From: Lysobacterales bacterium
GTDB taxonomy: Bacteria; Pseudomonadota; Gammaproteobacteria; Xanthomonadales; Xanthomonadaceae
Direction: 5' to 3'
Assembly (NCBI GenBank): GCA_017302135.1
Contig: JAFLDZ010000004.1
Span: 124,001 to 188,000, forward strand
Length of the DNA: 64,000 nt
Shown here piece after piece: positions 38,199 to 49,500 of the stretch. Position numbers and translations under genes: made by a program. Position 1 is the stretch's first letter, and every line of letters begins with the position of its first letter. The notes below the pieces were generated by a model. It made no database searches, was not told the origin of the DNA, and saw nothing but the letters and a program-made list of their open reading frames with translations.

Positions 38199-40165
38199 TC
38201 GCGCAACGCCAACGCCACCAGTTTCGAATACAGCGTTTCGTCCAGCCCGGACGGATTTTCGTAACCCATCCGCGCCACCGCTTCAATATCTTCCGTCGAC
38301 GACGCGCGCGCACCCATCAGCGCGCGCGCGATCGTTTTCAACTTCGTCGCACGGGTCGCGGTATTCGCCTTCAACCAGGTCAGCGCTTTCACCAATCGCT
38401 GTTCGACCGGGGTGAAATCGCTGCCCAGCGGGTAGTCGGGCAGGATGCCGTCGCGCCGCAGTGGTGCCAGCGCGGACTGCAGACATTCCGGTGTGTTGCG
38501 GCCGGACAGCCTGAATTTCACGTGTTGATCGTAGAGCTTGCCGTTGTGGTTGGCGGTGCTCAGCAGTGCGTGCTGGAAGCGGCTGTCGGTGATCGCCGCC
38601 ATCGACTGCACGCAGTCCTCGTCGCAGGCGCCGTGCAGATCGGCGATGCCGTATTCGCTGACGAAGACATCGCGCAGATGGCGCGGAATGGTGCTGTGTC
38701 CGTAGTTCCAGACGATGCTGGAGATCGCGGGGCAGCCCGGCTCCTCGCGGGTCGCGCGCAGCATCAGCACCGATCGCGCCTCGGGCAGCGCATGCGCCAT
38801 CGCGACGAAGTTGTACTGGCCGCCCACGCCCGAGACCACGCGGCCGTCGGCCAATCCGTCCGAGACCGCCGCGCCCAGTGCGGTCGCCATCATGCAGGTG
38901 TTGAAGAATCGCGCATCGTGCCGCTGCACGCGCTCCAGGGTTTCGCGTCCGCCGTAGAGTTCGTTGACTTCGCTGACCCGGCGCATGCCGATGGCGCGCT
39001 GGCCGGCGTCGTCCAGCCCGCGCAGCCAGTCGTAGAACTCATGCGAGCCGAGATAGAACGCACCGTGCAGGTATTCGCCCTCGCGTTCGATGCGTTCGCG
39101 ATCGCCGTCGCTGGCGCTGCCGTCGTTGATGCGTCGCATCAGCGGTTCGTCGTCGACCACCTTGCGTCGCAGCACGCCGCTCTGCACCAGCTTGCGGAAC
39201 CCTTCGTTGATCATTTCGCTGCAGCCGTACAGGCCATGCTCGAACGGATCGAGACCGCCACTGGCGATCACCGCCGGATGCCGCTCGATTTCCGGATCCA
39301 GCGCCTGCAGCACGCGTCGATACGCGGCGTTGTCGGTATGGCGCAGCACCAGCGCGTGACACAGCGCGTCGGCCAGTGCGCCGATGCCGATCTGCAGCGT
39401 GCCGCCGTCGCGCACCAGGGTGCTGGCGTAGAACCCGATCGCGTATTCGGCATCGGCCACCGGCTGTCGCGGCAGCGCGAACAGTTTCGGATACGGCCCC
39501 GGCGGGGTCAGCACGATGTCGAAGAAATCGGCGTCGACCGCTGCGCCGTTGTCCAGCCACGGCAATTCCGGATCGACTTCGGCCACCATCAGCGGTCGCG
39601 GCAGGCCGCGCGCGAGGATCGCATCGATCGCATCGAAGGTCAGGTCGGTGTTCGACGACAGCGACAGCCGCGAGCCGTCGGCGTTCGCGGCGACTTTCTG
39701 CACCAGGCAATTGACGCCGCGTTCGGCGATGGCGCGCGCGACATGCGTGTAGTTGAGGCTGGCGTAGCGCGACTGCGCCTGGCGCGAACGCAGCAGCGCG
39801 CCGGACTGCATGTAGAACTCTTCGATCTCGATATGCGCCGGCAGCGCATCGCGCTTCTGCGCCTGCACGTAAGCGAGACGCGGGAAGTCGTCGCCGAAGT
39901 GGCGGGTCACGAACGGCGCGAGAAACCGGCGCTGCAGATCGTTCGCCGGAACCGGCGGATCCAGCGACAGCGCGGTGTAAAGATGCACCGCGCGCGAGGG
40001 GTCTTTCTCCACCCGCGCGTACAGCGCATTGAGCAGCCGGTGCGGCTTGCCGATGCCCAGCGGCGCGGCCACGTGCAGCGGGCCGTCGATGCTGGCGAGG
40101 AGGGTTTCGACCGCGTCGTCGAGGTGGTCGAGTCGATGGGGCTGGGGGGCGTGCGGACTGGTCAT
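38186..40165 (-). CDS. Acetyl-CoA hydrolase/transferase family protein
   Basis: A roughly 659-residue member of the acetyl-CoA hydrolase / CoA-transferase superfamily. The first part has LRVAAPLGIGKPHRLLNALY-type sequence (DGPLHVAAPLGIGKPHRLLN). The C-terminal domain has VSGVGGQYNFVAMAHALP, EPGCPAISSIVWNYGHSTIP and FVSEYGIADLHG, the hallmark of this family. The ATG at 40165 is preferred because homology starts soon after it; in-frame starts at 40246 (ATG) and 40285 (GTG) exist, and none has a good ribosome-binding site. The substrate acyl-CoA is unknown. It is divergent from blaI with BlaI-type dyads between them. Confidence 0.85.
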   Translation of the reverse strand: MTSPHAPQPHRLDHLDDAVETLLASIDGPLHVAAPLGIGKPHRLLNALYARVEKDPSRAVHLYTALSLDPPVPANDLQRRFLAPFVTRHFGDDFPRLAYVQAQKRDALPAHIEIEEFYMQSGALLRSRQAQSRYASLNYTHVARAIAERGVNCLVQKVAANADGSRLSLSSNTDLTFDAIDAILARGLPRPLMVAEVDPELPWLDNGAAVDADFFDIVLTPPGPYPKLFALPRQPVADAEYAIGFYASTLVRDGGTLQIGIGALADALCHALVLRHTDNAAYRRVLQALDPEIERHPAVIASGGLDPFEHGLYGCSEMINEGFRKLVQSGVLRRKVVDDEPLMRRINDGSASDGDRERIEREGEYLHGAFYLGSHEFYDWLRGLDDAGQRAIGMRRVSEVNELYGGRETLERVQRHDARFFNTCMMATALGAAVSDGLADGRVVSGVGGQYNFVAMAHALPEARSVLMLRATREEPGCPAISSIVWNYGHSTIPRHLRDVFVSEYGIADLHGACDEDCVQSMAAITDSRFQHALLSTANHNGKLYDQHVKFRLSGRNTPECLQSALAPLRRDGILPDYPLGSDFTPVEQRLVKALTWLKANTATRATKLKTIARALMGARASSTEDIEAVARMGYENPSGLDETLYSKLVALALRETAE

Positions 40166-40288
40166 GTCGACATCATCGCGGAGATCGGGGCGGATCGCTT
40201 CGTCCAGGATCAAAAAATGATCGGCGACCCGTTGGGGGTGAACCATGGCCGGCAGGAACGCCGGGTCGTCAGCAGGGGTTGACACGAA

Positions 40289-40327
40289 AGATTACAGATG
40301 TAATCTAAGTCCAATTACGGATGTAAA
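40289..40327. promoter_or_regulatory. BlaI/MecI-type operator dyads
   Basis: The perfect palindrome agattaca-ga-tgtaatct (40289-40306) contains TACA-N2-TGTA, the core recognised by BlaI/MecI repressors. A second, imperfect copy (ttacg-ga-tgtaa) has its centre 23 bp away and spans 40314-40327. Both lie just upstream of the blaI-like gene and in the intergenic region shared with the divergent acetyl-CoA hydrolase gene, so either or both genes may be repressed. Confidence 0.75.
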
Positions 40328-40353
40328 CGAAATCCAGACCAAAGAAGCCGCCC

Positions 40354-40740
40354 ATGCAGATCAGTGAAGCCGAGTCGGTAGTGATGGAAGTCCTGTGGCA
40401 GCGCAGTCCGCAGACCTCGGAAGAGGTGCTCGCGGCGCTGGGCGAGCGCCAGCAGTGGCAGGAGGCGACGGTCAAGACCCTGCTCAACCGCCTGCTTAAC
40501 AAGGGCGCGATCGAGGCGCAGAAGGACGGTCGCCGTTATCTGTACAGCCCACGGTTGCGGCGCGAGGACTGGGTGATGGGCGAAAGCGAGAGCATGCTCG
40601 CGCGGCTGTTCGACGGCCGGGTCGCACCGCTGGTTGCGCACTTCAGCCAGCACCGCAAATTGAGTGCGGACGACGTCGCCGAATTGCGGCGTCTGGTCGA
40701 TTCCCTGGATGAGGAGGCGGGTCATGGACGCAACGACTGA
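40354..40740 (+). CDS. BlaI/MecI/CopY family transcriptional repressor
   Basis: A 128-residue winged-helix repressor. The N-terminus MQISEAESVVMEVLWQRSPQ and the recognition region ATVKTLLNRLLNKGAI followed by RRYLYSP are diagnostic. The C-terminal part (residues 75-128) is the dimerisation and cleavage region. In the known systems the paired BlaR1/MecR1 protease senses a beta-lactam and triggers repressor cleavage. The stop codon overlaps the start of the BlaR1-like gene, and BlaI-type dyads lie 27-65 bp upstream, implying autoregulation. Confidence 0.93.
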   Translation: MQISEAESVVMEVLWQRSPQTSEEVLAALGERQQWQEATVKTLLNRLLNKGAIEAQKDGRRYLYSPRLRREDWVMGESESMLARLFDGRVAPLVAHFSQHRKLSADDVAELRRLVDSLDEEAGHGRND

Positions 40741-42511
40741 ATGGCTGCAGATGTTGTGGGCCGCGACGCTCGCCGTCGCGGTCGTGACGCTTGTGCTGCT
40801 GGTTCTGCCGCAGCTTCTGCGCCGTCGTTTCGGCGCTGGCGTCGCATATGCGGCGTGGTGGCTGCTGCCGGCCACGTGGATCGCCAGCCTACTGCCGGCG
40901 CGCGTGATCGAGTACGAGGCGACCGGGCCGCTGGCGCAGGCGTTGCCGCTGCAAGCCATCGCACAACCGATCTCGACCGTACCCACCGCTGCCGCCGCAG
41001 GCCATTCGATAGGGTGGCTTGCTGCATGGCTCCTCGGCGCGATGTGGATGGCCTGGAGGCTCTGGCGTCAACAGCGTCGCTTCGAAATGACGCTCGGTGA
41101 ATTGCAGCCGCTGCGCGAGGGCCTCTGGCAAGCGCAGGCGCGGCATGGTTTGCCTGCGCTGCTCGGTGTGGTGCGCGCGCGGATCGTGCTGCCCAGCGAT
41201 TTCGACCAGCGCTACAACGACGACGAGCGATCGTTGATGCTCGCGCACGAACGGTTGCATCGGCGTCGCGGCGATCATCTCGCCAATCTGGCGGCCGCGA
41301 TCGTCCGCTGCGTCTTCTGGTTCAACCCGCTCGTGCATGTGGCGGCGGCACGTTTCCGCCACGACCAGGAACTCGCCTGCGATCAGGCGGTGGTCGCCGC
41401 GCATCCCGATTCGCGACGCACTTACGGCGAAGCGATGCTCAAGACCCTCATGGCCGACCGGCAGGCGCCGCTGGGCTGTCACTGGGGGCTCTCCCATCCT
41501 CTGAAGGAACGAATCATGCAACTGAAACTTCCTACTCCGCGCACATGGGCGCGGCGGGTCGGCGTCGTCGCGGTCGCGTTATTGACGCTTGGCGCTGGTT
41601 TTGCGGCATGGTCGGCGAAACCTGCCCGTCCGCCATCATCCAGCGTTGCGGGCGATATCGGCACTGCAGGCGAAACGGTGCCGGGCGTTCGTTTCGACAG
41701 TGTCGTCGAGCGGCATGGCCGGGTCATCGCCAGCCCGAGCGTGTGGGTGCCGTTCGGGCGCGAGGCGGTGATCGAGGTGCCGAATGGCGTTCGGGTCGTC
41801 GTTACCGCCGCACCTCCGGTCGGCGATGTGTCGAAAGTGACCGCCGACTTCTACTATTTCTCGAAAGGGACATGGGTGCTTGATCGCAACGAATGGGATG
41901 CAGGCCGCATGAGTATGCCCGCGCGCATCGACCTCACGCCTTCGTTCGAGCGGAATCTGAGCGACGGCGTGCACCGGTTGACGGTGATGCCGCGCAAGGC
42001 GAATCGGCCCGCGCCCGCCAGCGTTGGCGCCAATGGCAAGGCCCGCGCCGATTTCCATGCGGACATCAAGTTGCGTCTCGACAATGGCGAAACCAAAACC
42101 TTCGCGATCGAAGACGCATATGGCAAGTCGTTCGTTGTCGTGTACGAAGTCGGTGGAAGCAGACTGGACGCGAATGTCACGATCGAACCGCATGGCGACG
42201 CCGGTTATGTGGTGAATGCGACGCTGATCCGCGATGGGGAGATGCTGGACAATCCCCGTTTGATCGTCGAGGCGGGAAAGCCGGCGAAGATCATTTTCGG
42301 CAACGAAACCGACGAAGGCGTGGTCCGTCAGGTCGAATTCGTGTTGGTGATGACACCGATAGGCGAACCTGTACCTCCGTCCAATTCTGTTGCGATCCGG
42401 TTCGATCCATCGATGAAACCCGGCCCGACGCCGAAGATGGAACGTCTCGTGTCTATCCCTTCGCTGCAATTTTCCATTGAATCAGAGGCGGATGCGGCAG
42501 ATCGTTGCTGA
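40724..42511 (+). CDS. BlaR1/MecR1-like M56 family metallopeptidase
   Basis: A 595-residue integral-membrane metalloprotease. The ATG at 40724 is chosen because GAGGAGG lies 6 bases upstream. Three to four membrane helices precede the zinc motif HERLH (His175, Glu176, His179), and the third ligand is in ELACDQAV near residue 216. After a further membrane helix near 290 there are about 290 periplasmic residues of beta-rich sequence. No SxxK-SxN-KTG penicillin-binding domain is visible there, so the signal may not be a beta-lactam. It overlaps the blaI stop by 17 bp. Confidence 0.88.
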   Translation: MDATTEWLQMLWAATLAVAVVTLVLLVLPQLLRRRFGAGVAYAAWWLLPATWIASLLPARVIEYEATGPLAQALPLQAIAQPISTVPTAAAAGHSIGWLAAWLLGAMWMAWRLWRQQRRFEMTLGELQPLREGLWQAQARHGLPALLGVVRARIVLPSDFDQRYNDDERSLMLAHERLHRRRGDHLANLAAAIVRCVFWFNPLVHVAAARFRHDQELACDQAVVAAHPDSRRTYGEAMLKTLMADRQAPLGCHWGLSHPLKERIMQLKLPTPRTWARRVGVVAVALLTLGAGFAAWSAKPARPPSSSVAGDIGTAGETVPGVRFDSVVERHGRVIASPSVWVPFGREAVIEVPNGVRVVVTAAPPVGDVSKVTADFYYFSKGTWVLDRNEWDAGRMSMPARIDLTPSFERNLSDGVHRLTVMPRKANRPAPASVGANGKARADFHADIKLRLDNGETKTFAIEDAYGKSFVVVYEVGGSRLDANVTIEPHGDAGYVVNATLIRDGEMLDNPRLIVEAGKPAKIIFGNETDEGVVRQVEFVLVMTPIGEPVPPSNSVAIRFDPSMKPGPTPKMERLVSIPSLQFSIESEADAADRC

Positions 42512-42534
42512 TCGTGCATCGATGAATCGACAGG

Positions 42535-43281
42535 TCAAATCAGCAACTTCCCCGCCGCGATCAACAACACCACGCCCAGTGCGATACGCAGCCCGCGCAC
42601 CGGCAGCCATTTCAAGCCCAACTGCGTGCCGATGAGCGCGCCTACCGCCACCGCGCCCAGCCACAGCGGCAGCATCGCCGGCAGCGTCTGTTCCGACTGC
42701 AGCAGGCCGGCCAATGCGGTCAGCGAATTGATCCACACGAACGCCACCGACGTGCCGCTGGCCTCGCGGGTGGGCATCCAGCGTGCGAACAGGAGCAGCG
42801 GGGTGAGGAAGATCGCGCCGCCGGTGCCGGTCAGTCCGGACAACGTGCCGATGACGGCGCCGGCGATCAGGCCCGGTGCCCACGGCACCTGTCGCCCGCT
42901 CGCCTGCAGGTCGTCGGTTTCGGCGCGCGCCACCGAGCGGAAGACGCCGAACGCGGCGACCAGCAGCACGCCGGCCAGCAGCATCGAATAGCTTTCCTTC
43001 GGCAGCTTGATCTGCGCCGCGAAGTAAGCGGCCGGGGCCGAGGCGAGTACGAACGGCAGGATGTTGCGCCAGCGCACGAGACCGCCGCGCCAGAAACGGA
43101 GCAGGCCGATCCCGCCGACCAGCAGATTCAACATCAGCGCGGTCGGCCGCATCTGCTCCGGTGCCAGACCGACAAATGCCATCGCTGCCAGGTAACCGCT
43201 GGCGCCGGCGTGGCCGACCGACGAATACAGGGTTGCGACCAGCAGGAACAGCGCCGCGAGCAAGACTGCGTCGCCGCTCAA
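42535..43281 (-). CDS. TauE/SafE-type sulfite exporter family permease
   Basis: A 248-residue membrane protein with about eight hydrophobic segments and the TauE/SafE repeats, for example GHAGASGYLAAMAF near the start and GTLSGLTGTGGAIFLTPLLL in the middle. The TTG at 43281 (MSGDAVLLAALFLLVATL) is chosen because its TTGA overlaps the stop of the upstream nuclease gene; the frame is open far upstream but that sequence lies within the nuclease gene and is not permease-like. Transport of sulfite, sulfonate or another anion is expected from the family. The substrate is unknown. Confidence 0.85.
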   Translation of the reverse strand: MSGDAVLLAALFLLVATLYSSVGHAGASGYLAAMAFVGLAPEQMRPTALMLNLLVGGIGLLRFWRGGLVRWRNILPFVLASAPAAYFAAQIKLPKESYSMLLAGVLLVAAFGVFRSVARAETDDLQASGRQVPWAPGLIAGAVIGTLSGLTGTGGAIFLTPLLLFARWMPTREASGTSVAFVWINSLTALAGLLQSEQTLPAMLPLWLGAVAVGALIGTQLGLKWLPVRGLRIALGVVLLIAAGKLLI

Positions 43282-44141
43282 GGTTTGCCGGCTCCGGCTT
43301 TCAACGCATCGTTGAGCAGCGCGGCGAGGCGGTGTCCGGCGATCCGCAGCTGTTCGTCGGCCGTGGGCCGCCACTGCGAGAAATACGCGGGTCCGATCTT
43401 CGCCCGCTTCGGATAGAAACCGTCGCGCAGCACGATCCGGCATGACGCCTGGACCCATGCGGCGGGGTTGTCGATACCGATGCGCGCCTGTGCCGGCAGC
43501 GGCATGCGCTGAAGATGCTGCAGATAGCGGCGCTCGTTCATCTCCGCCGATGCGATGACCTCGCTGTCCCACAGCCTGTGCAGATTGCTGCCCTTGCCGT
43601 CGAGTTGGATCTGGAGCGTGTTGCCGCCGCGATCGCGTGCGTAACCGGCATGCAGCGGCTGGTGCGCGTCGCCGACGAAATGCACCAGGAATTTCAGCGC
43701 CTGCGCGCGCACCGCGGCGCGCTGTCGGCGGTCTGCGAGCAGCGCACGCTGACGGACGATGGCTTCGATCAGGCAGTCCCCGTTGCGGCAATGCGCCGAC
43801 GGGCGATAGCGGCAGTCGTCTTCGGCCAGATCGACGTAATGCCAGCGTGCAGAGCGTTTGCCGAGGTTCGGATCGTGCTCGCGCACATCATCGGCCCAGT
43901 TGGCGACGCCGGCCAACGTGGGCTCGGCTTCGCCGCGCAGCAGTCGTGCGACTTCGGTGCGGGCCTGCGGGGTGAGTTCGCCGCTGGCCAGCCCGCCGAC
44001 CAGACGATGGCCCTTCGGTCCCCAGGCATGCGCGGCGGTGGGCAACAGTGCCGACAGCAGCAGAAGCATGACCGCCCCGTGCGATGACTGCGAAACGTGC
44101 GGGCGACGCGATGCGCCGCCAAAAAAAAAGAAACGGATCAT
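43278..44141 (-). CDS. S1/P1 family zinc nuclease, secreted
   Basis: A secreted phosphodiesterase of the S1/P1 type. The mature N-terminus is WGPKGHRLVG, whose Trp and His bind zinc. Further ligands are in NWADDVREHDP, RWHYVDL and HFVGDAHQPLHAG. The start is uncertain: ATG 44141 gives a long leader (MIRFFFFGGASRRPHVSQSS), while ATG 44069 gives a bare hydrophobic signal (MLLLLSALLPTAAHA). Nine consecutive A residues (T on the coding strand) lie between the two. Its stop overlaps the TauE-like start, so the two are probably translated together. Confidence 0.88.
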   Translation of the reverse strand: MIRFFFFGGASRRPHVSQSSHGAVMLLLLSALLPTAAHAWGPKGHRLVGGLASGELTPQARTEVARLLRGEAEPTLAGVANWADDVREHDPNLGKRSARWHYVDLAEDDCRYRPSAHCRNGDCLIEAIVRQRALLADRRQRAAVRAQALKFLVHFVGDAHQPLHAGYARDRGGNTLQIQLDGKGSNLHRLWDSEVIASAEMNERRYLQHLQRMPLPAQARIGIDNPAAWVQASCRIVLRDGFYPKRAKIGPAYFSQWRPTADEQLRIAGHRLAALLNDALKAGAGKP

Positions 44142-44233
44142 GCGGTGGAGAGTAACCGACATGACCCGTTTCTGCAGTTGCACGGTTGCTGCCCTGTCGC
44201 CCCGGTCTGGACCGGAGCGCAGAGGTGTTGCGA

Positions 44234-44854
44234 TCAGAACTTGAACACGTACGCCGCGCCGTAGACCAGCGGGTCGATGTTCACGGTGCCGATGTCGGCG
44301 CCGTCGAGCTTCACATCGGTATCGATGTCCATCCAGCGGGCATCGATGCGGATCGCACCTTTCTCGCCCACTTTGAAGTCGATACCGGCGTGCATGGCCA
44401 GACCGAAGGAATCGTCCAGCTCCAGGTCGCTGCCGGCCAGCGCGCCGCTGGTATCGGTGCTGAAGAAGCGCGTGTAGTTCACGCCGACACCGACGAACGG
44501 CTTCATGCCGCCATCACCGAAGTGGTACTGCACCGACACGGTCGGCGGCAGGTGTTTGGTCGAACCGACATTGCCCAGACCGGCGATGTCGACGTCATGC
44601 TGGAACGGCAGCGCAGCGAGCACTTCGATACCGAGATTGTCGCGGACGAAGTATTCGGCGGTGATGGTCGGACGGACGCTGCTGCCGACTTCCACGTCGA
44701 GCGTACCGCCGACGAGGCTGCCGTTATCGGATTTCGGGTTGACCTGATGGGCGCCGATGCCGAAGGTCCACTCGCCGGCCTGTTGGGCGAAAGCGGGAGC
44801 GGCGACACCGCCGAGAACGAGGGCGAGGGCGATCGGAGCGAAACGGTGAATCAT
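44234..44854 (-). CDS. ompW: OmpW family outer-membrane protein
   Basis: A 206-residue beta-barrel precursor with a signal peptide (MIHRFAPIALALVLGGVAAP, cleavage after AFA). OmpW motifs are seen throughout: TITAEYFVRDNLGIEVLAAL, HDVDIAGLGNVGSTKHLPPT, VQYHFGDGGMKPFVGVGVNY and the C-terminal strand DPLVYGAAYVFKF ending in Phe. OmpW forms a small eight-stranded channel for hydrophobic solutes. It is read alone, upstream of the nuclease gene on the same strand with a 92-bp gap. Confidence 0.93.
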   Translation of the reverse strand: MIHRFAPIALALVLGGVAAPAFAQQAGEWTFGIGAHQVNPKSDNGSLVGGTLDVEVGSSVRPTITAEYFVRDNLGIEVLAALPFQHDVDIAGLGNVGSTKHLPPTVSVQYHFGDGGMKPFVGVGVNYTRFFSTDTSGALAGSDLELDDSFGLAMHAGIDFKVGEKGAIRIDARWMDIDTDVKLDGADIGTVNIDPLVYGAAYVFKF

Positions 44855-45065
44855 GGGAATGCCTCCTGGGCAGTAGATGTCTGATGTACCGGATTGGCCG
44901 GCAGTATCGGGCGCCTTTCCGGGCGCGATTTGAGGATGATCAATTTTTTAACAAATCGCCAGCAGGCGAGGCCTTCGAGACAGGTTAGATGCCCGAAAAT
45001 ATGCCCGACGTCACATCATCCGGGCCAAAACCCCGTCTTCGGCGCCCACGGGGGTGATCCGCTAA

Positions 45066-46118
<1,053 letters not shown>

Positions 46119-46505
46119 GCAACGCGGTGATTAGGTAGGGTGGGATGAGCGCAGCGAACCCCACCGTCGCATTGGTGTTGTCATGGAAGCGCCCTTTGGG
46201 CGCTTTTGTGTTTTTTGGGGTTGGGCGATGCGAATTTTTCATGCTGTCAGATGTGACAGGGTCGGTTTTCATTCGGGAGATGAGTGGCATGGCGGCGTAG
46301 TTGCCTTCGTCCCAAAACGAAAACTGGAATATCACGGCCTAGCCGTCGATATATCAGGATGGTTCTGCCAAATTTGAGGTTATGAAACTTACCTGTGGAC
46401 GCCCCAGCTTCTATAGTGGATATCTTTTTTTACTTTCAGCATGTGTGAATACCTATGTCACTGAGCGCGCTACTAGACGTCGGCCGTTTCCATTAACATC
46501 GATTC
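46119..46505. other. AT-richer spacer between gapA and the STAND-like gene
   Basis: Near 46136-46170 is an interspersed hairpin of the GGTGGGnTGAGCnnAGCGAACCCCACC type (arms ggtggg and cccacc). The gapA terminator follows. From about 46230 the base composition drops well below the chromosomal average up to the next start codon. This stretch presumably holds the promoter of the STAND-like gene, but no clear -35/-10 pair stands out. Confidence 0.5.
46187..46217 (+). terminator. Rho-independent terminator of gapA
   Basis: The stem aagcgccc / gggcgctt closes on ttt and is followed by ttgtgtttttt, 69 bases after the gapA stop. Confidence 0.88.
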
Positions 46506-49500
46506 ATGAGCCTAGCTGATCTCCACCGACTTAAGGACGCTTGGGAAATCGAGTACCCGGATCAGGCGCGTGGTGGTGAAACCGCGCTGCGGGGCTTCGT
46601 ATTCCAGTTTGGTCAGGTACTACTCGACAGTGTTCGGGCTTGGCTCGAAGCTGACGAGGATAGACGCAACGATCCCCTAGTCTACGGGGAATACCTCTCC
46701 GACATTGCGGAGCTCAAGGACTCGGGTGTGCTCTTGGTTACCCAAGTCAAATTCACACAAAGTTCGGGCATGGTTTCCAGTGCGTTGAGTGACCTGTACC
46801 GTGTTTACTTGGTGGCCGCAGCAAAGACGCCGGAGCTTCTGCCAAAGTTAAAACTGCGAATTCTTTCAGCACGACCGGAACTTAAAAACGTAGCCGGCAC
46901 AATTGCGCGGTGGCAGCCCCAGGGCGTTGCGGCAGACGATGTACAACTGGCGGCTTTCCGGTCCAAGGTGCGGACCGAAATCCATGCCGATCCGCATGAT
47001 GAGTTGCTGGCGCTGCTGGCCAACAAGCTTCAAGCGGAGGCGCCTCTGGTCCAGGTCGGTTCTTGGCTTGGCAAGCTGCTTGATGCTTCGAGAGAAGGGC
47101 GCGGTTATGCAGGCGTGGCGCGCGACGTATGGAATGACCTCATTGCGCTACACGTCGCCCGTACGGCAAAGAAGAGGCCATCCATATATGTATGGATGGC
47201 GGAAGATCAACCACCGCAGGAGATTAGAAAAGGCTCGGTGTTAACCGGCCAGCAGCCGCAGGTCCATCACCTGCGCGAGGGTTATTTCGCGCCGCGAAAA
47301 GCAGTGTCGATGAGCATCGCAGGCCGGGTTACCGATTGGGCGTTTTCGGGCCAAGGAGTCCGCGACGATTCGCTGCGCCTGCCCCTTTATTGGATCGGAG
47401 GGCGATCGGGTGCCGGCAAGAGTGTCGTGTTACTTCAGGTGTTGGCGCATCTTCATGAGAGCGGCGACTTTGCAATTCTGTTTCCGCCCAGCGTCGCGCA
47501 CCTTCCGGCAGCCATTCGCTGGTCGAGCGAGGTGCGGCGAGCAGGGCGTCGTGCCATCATCGCGCTGGACGATCCCTATGCTCCAGCGGCGCAAGGTGAT
47601 GCCGATGCGCTGTGGCGTGACGCGCTGGACGAATTGCATGCTGTGCGGCAGGCCGGCAATATCTCAGCGATCCCCCTGATGCTGTGCTGTGGCCCGACTG
47701 AGCAAGCTGACCGCCTGCGTGACGATCTGCCAGATGATATTAATCTCACGTTGGAGACGCTCGGTCTTGAGTGCCATGATGACGTTTTGAAACTGCGCGT
47801 GTGGTACGAGCAACGAACTGGTAAAAAACCGCCGCAGGTAGGTGACGAGAATGTGTTGCTCGTCCAACTCTTCTTCGAATGGCGGATCGGGCATACCTTG
47901 CCAGAATTTGCCAGACGGTTCCGCAACCGAATCGAAGCGGCCGATCCCACAGGTGCCATCCTAGAAGCATTGGCGCGCATTCTTGCGCTTAATCGACTGT
48001 ATGCGGGCGCTTGCCGCAGCGCTGTCGAAGCTGATCTCTCGCCGGCATTGATGGATGTGCTTGATCGTTTTCGCGCGGAAGAACACTTGATCGATGACGC
48101 TGTTCACGGCCGACCCGGGCTGTGGCTATCTCATCCGCACCTGGCCGAAGCTGTCTACGCAAGTTGGTTCCCTGCATCAGGAGCGAATGTGCGTGGTGGA
48201 CATCTCAAGGCTGCCATTCTGGGGGCTCTCAAGTATGGAGCAACGCCGATAGAAAAAACGGCGCCCCTGTGGGCCGTCTCACGAGTGCTTGGCCCGCGTG
48301 CTGCCGGTTCGGATGTGTCGAGCCGATTAGCCGCGCCACTAGCCTGCAAAGTGTTGTCAGAAGTACATGCGCAGTTGTGTGGCAACGGTGGCGGAATGCC
48401 CTTGCCTTTATTGCCTGTGTGGATCCAAGTGCGCAGGCAGGTGCGGGAGTTGCCCCTTAGCCCTGATCCTGTTGATGATGCAATCGCTCGGCAAGACGCA
48501 GTGGTGGGTGATGAGCAGGGCTTGCGTCTTACTTGCCACAAATTGCTGGAGTTTGCGTCTGCTCAGGGCGATGGAAAACGTACAGAGGTGATTGCAGCTG
48601 TCATTCGCCTGTTGGACAGACTTCCGGAATGGCGGGAGTGGCCCGCCGTCGCACACCACGCCGTTTTGTGCGTCGACGATCCAAAACTATGGTCCTTGGT
48701 CGCCGATTGGATCAGTCGGCATATTCGTTCGAAGTCTGCACACCAGTTGCTCCTCTTGGCACTTCGAGTCAAGAGCGACGACAAGCGTTTTTCGCGAATT
48801 GCGTTGTCAGAACTTCCTAAAGCCAAATTGACAGAGGAGTGGTCGCAAATCGGGGCGATACTGCTTGCGTTGGCCGATTCCTCCGCCCGTGAGCATCTTC
48901 TGCGGTGGATCGATTCGCACCGGCAAGAGGCCGGTGCTGCGCATCTGCTTAAAGTCCTCCTCGACCGGCGAGAAGCCCGGGCCAGAGAATGGGCCTTGAG
49001 TTGGAGTCGAGACTGGTACCTGCATGTATCGGCCGATCGCGTGCTAATACCTCTATGTGCTGCTGGTGCCGGAGCTGACGTAGTCGAGTACGGTAGCGCG
49101 TGGGTGGAGCAGCGGTACGAGCGCTCAGGCTTCATGATGGAACAACTGCTTAACAGTGCAAGTCAGAATTCCACAGTCCAAACATTGGCCTTTGCATGGC
49201 TGAATCGGAATCCGGCCACCTCGGGTGAATGGGGCCATGTTTGGGAAGCGCTGTGGAAATCGAATACGGGTAACGACGTACTGATGGCACTAGGCACAAC
49301 GTGGCTGTGCGAAGCACCGCTGCAGCACGGTTCATGGAGTTTTGTCTGGGAGGCGCTATGGAAGGAAACCCCGGGCGACGAGGCGCTGACCGTATTGGCC
49401 ACAACGTGGCTGGGTGAAGCCCCGGCGGAGCACGGGTCGTGGAAATACGTCTGGGAGATGTTGTGGAAGGAAACCCCGGGCGACGAGGCGCTGATGGCAT

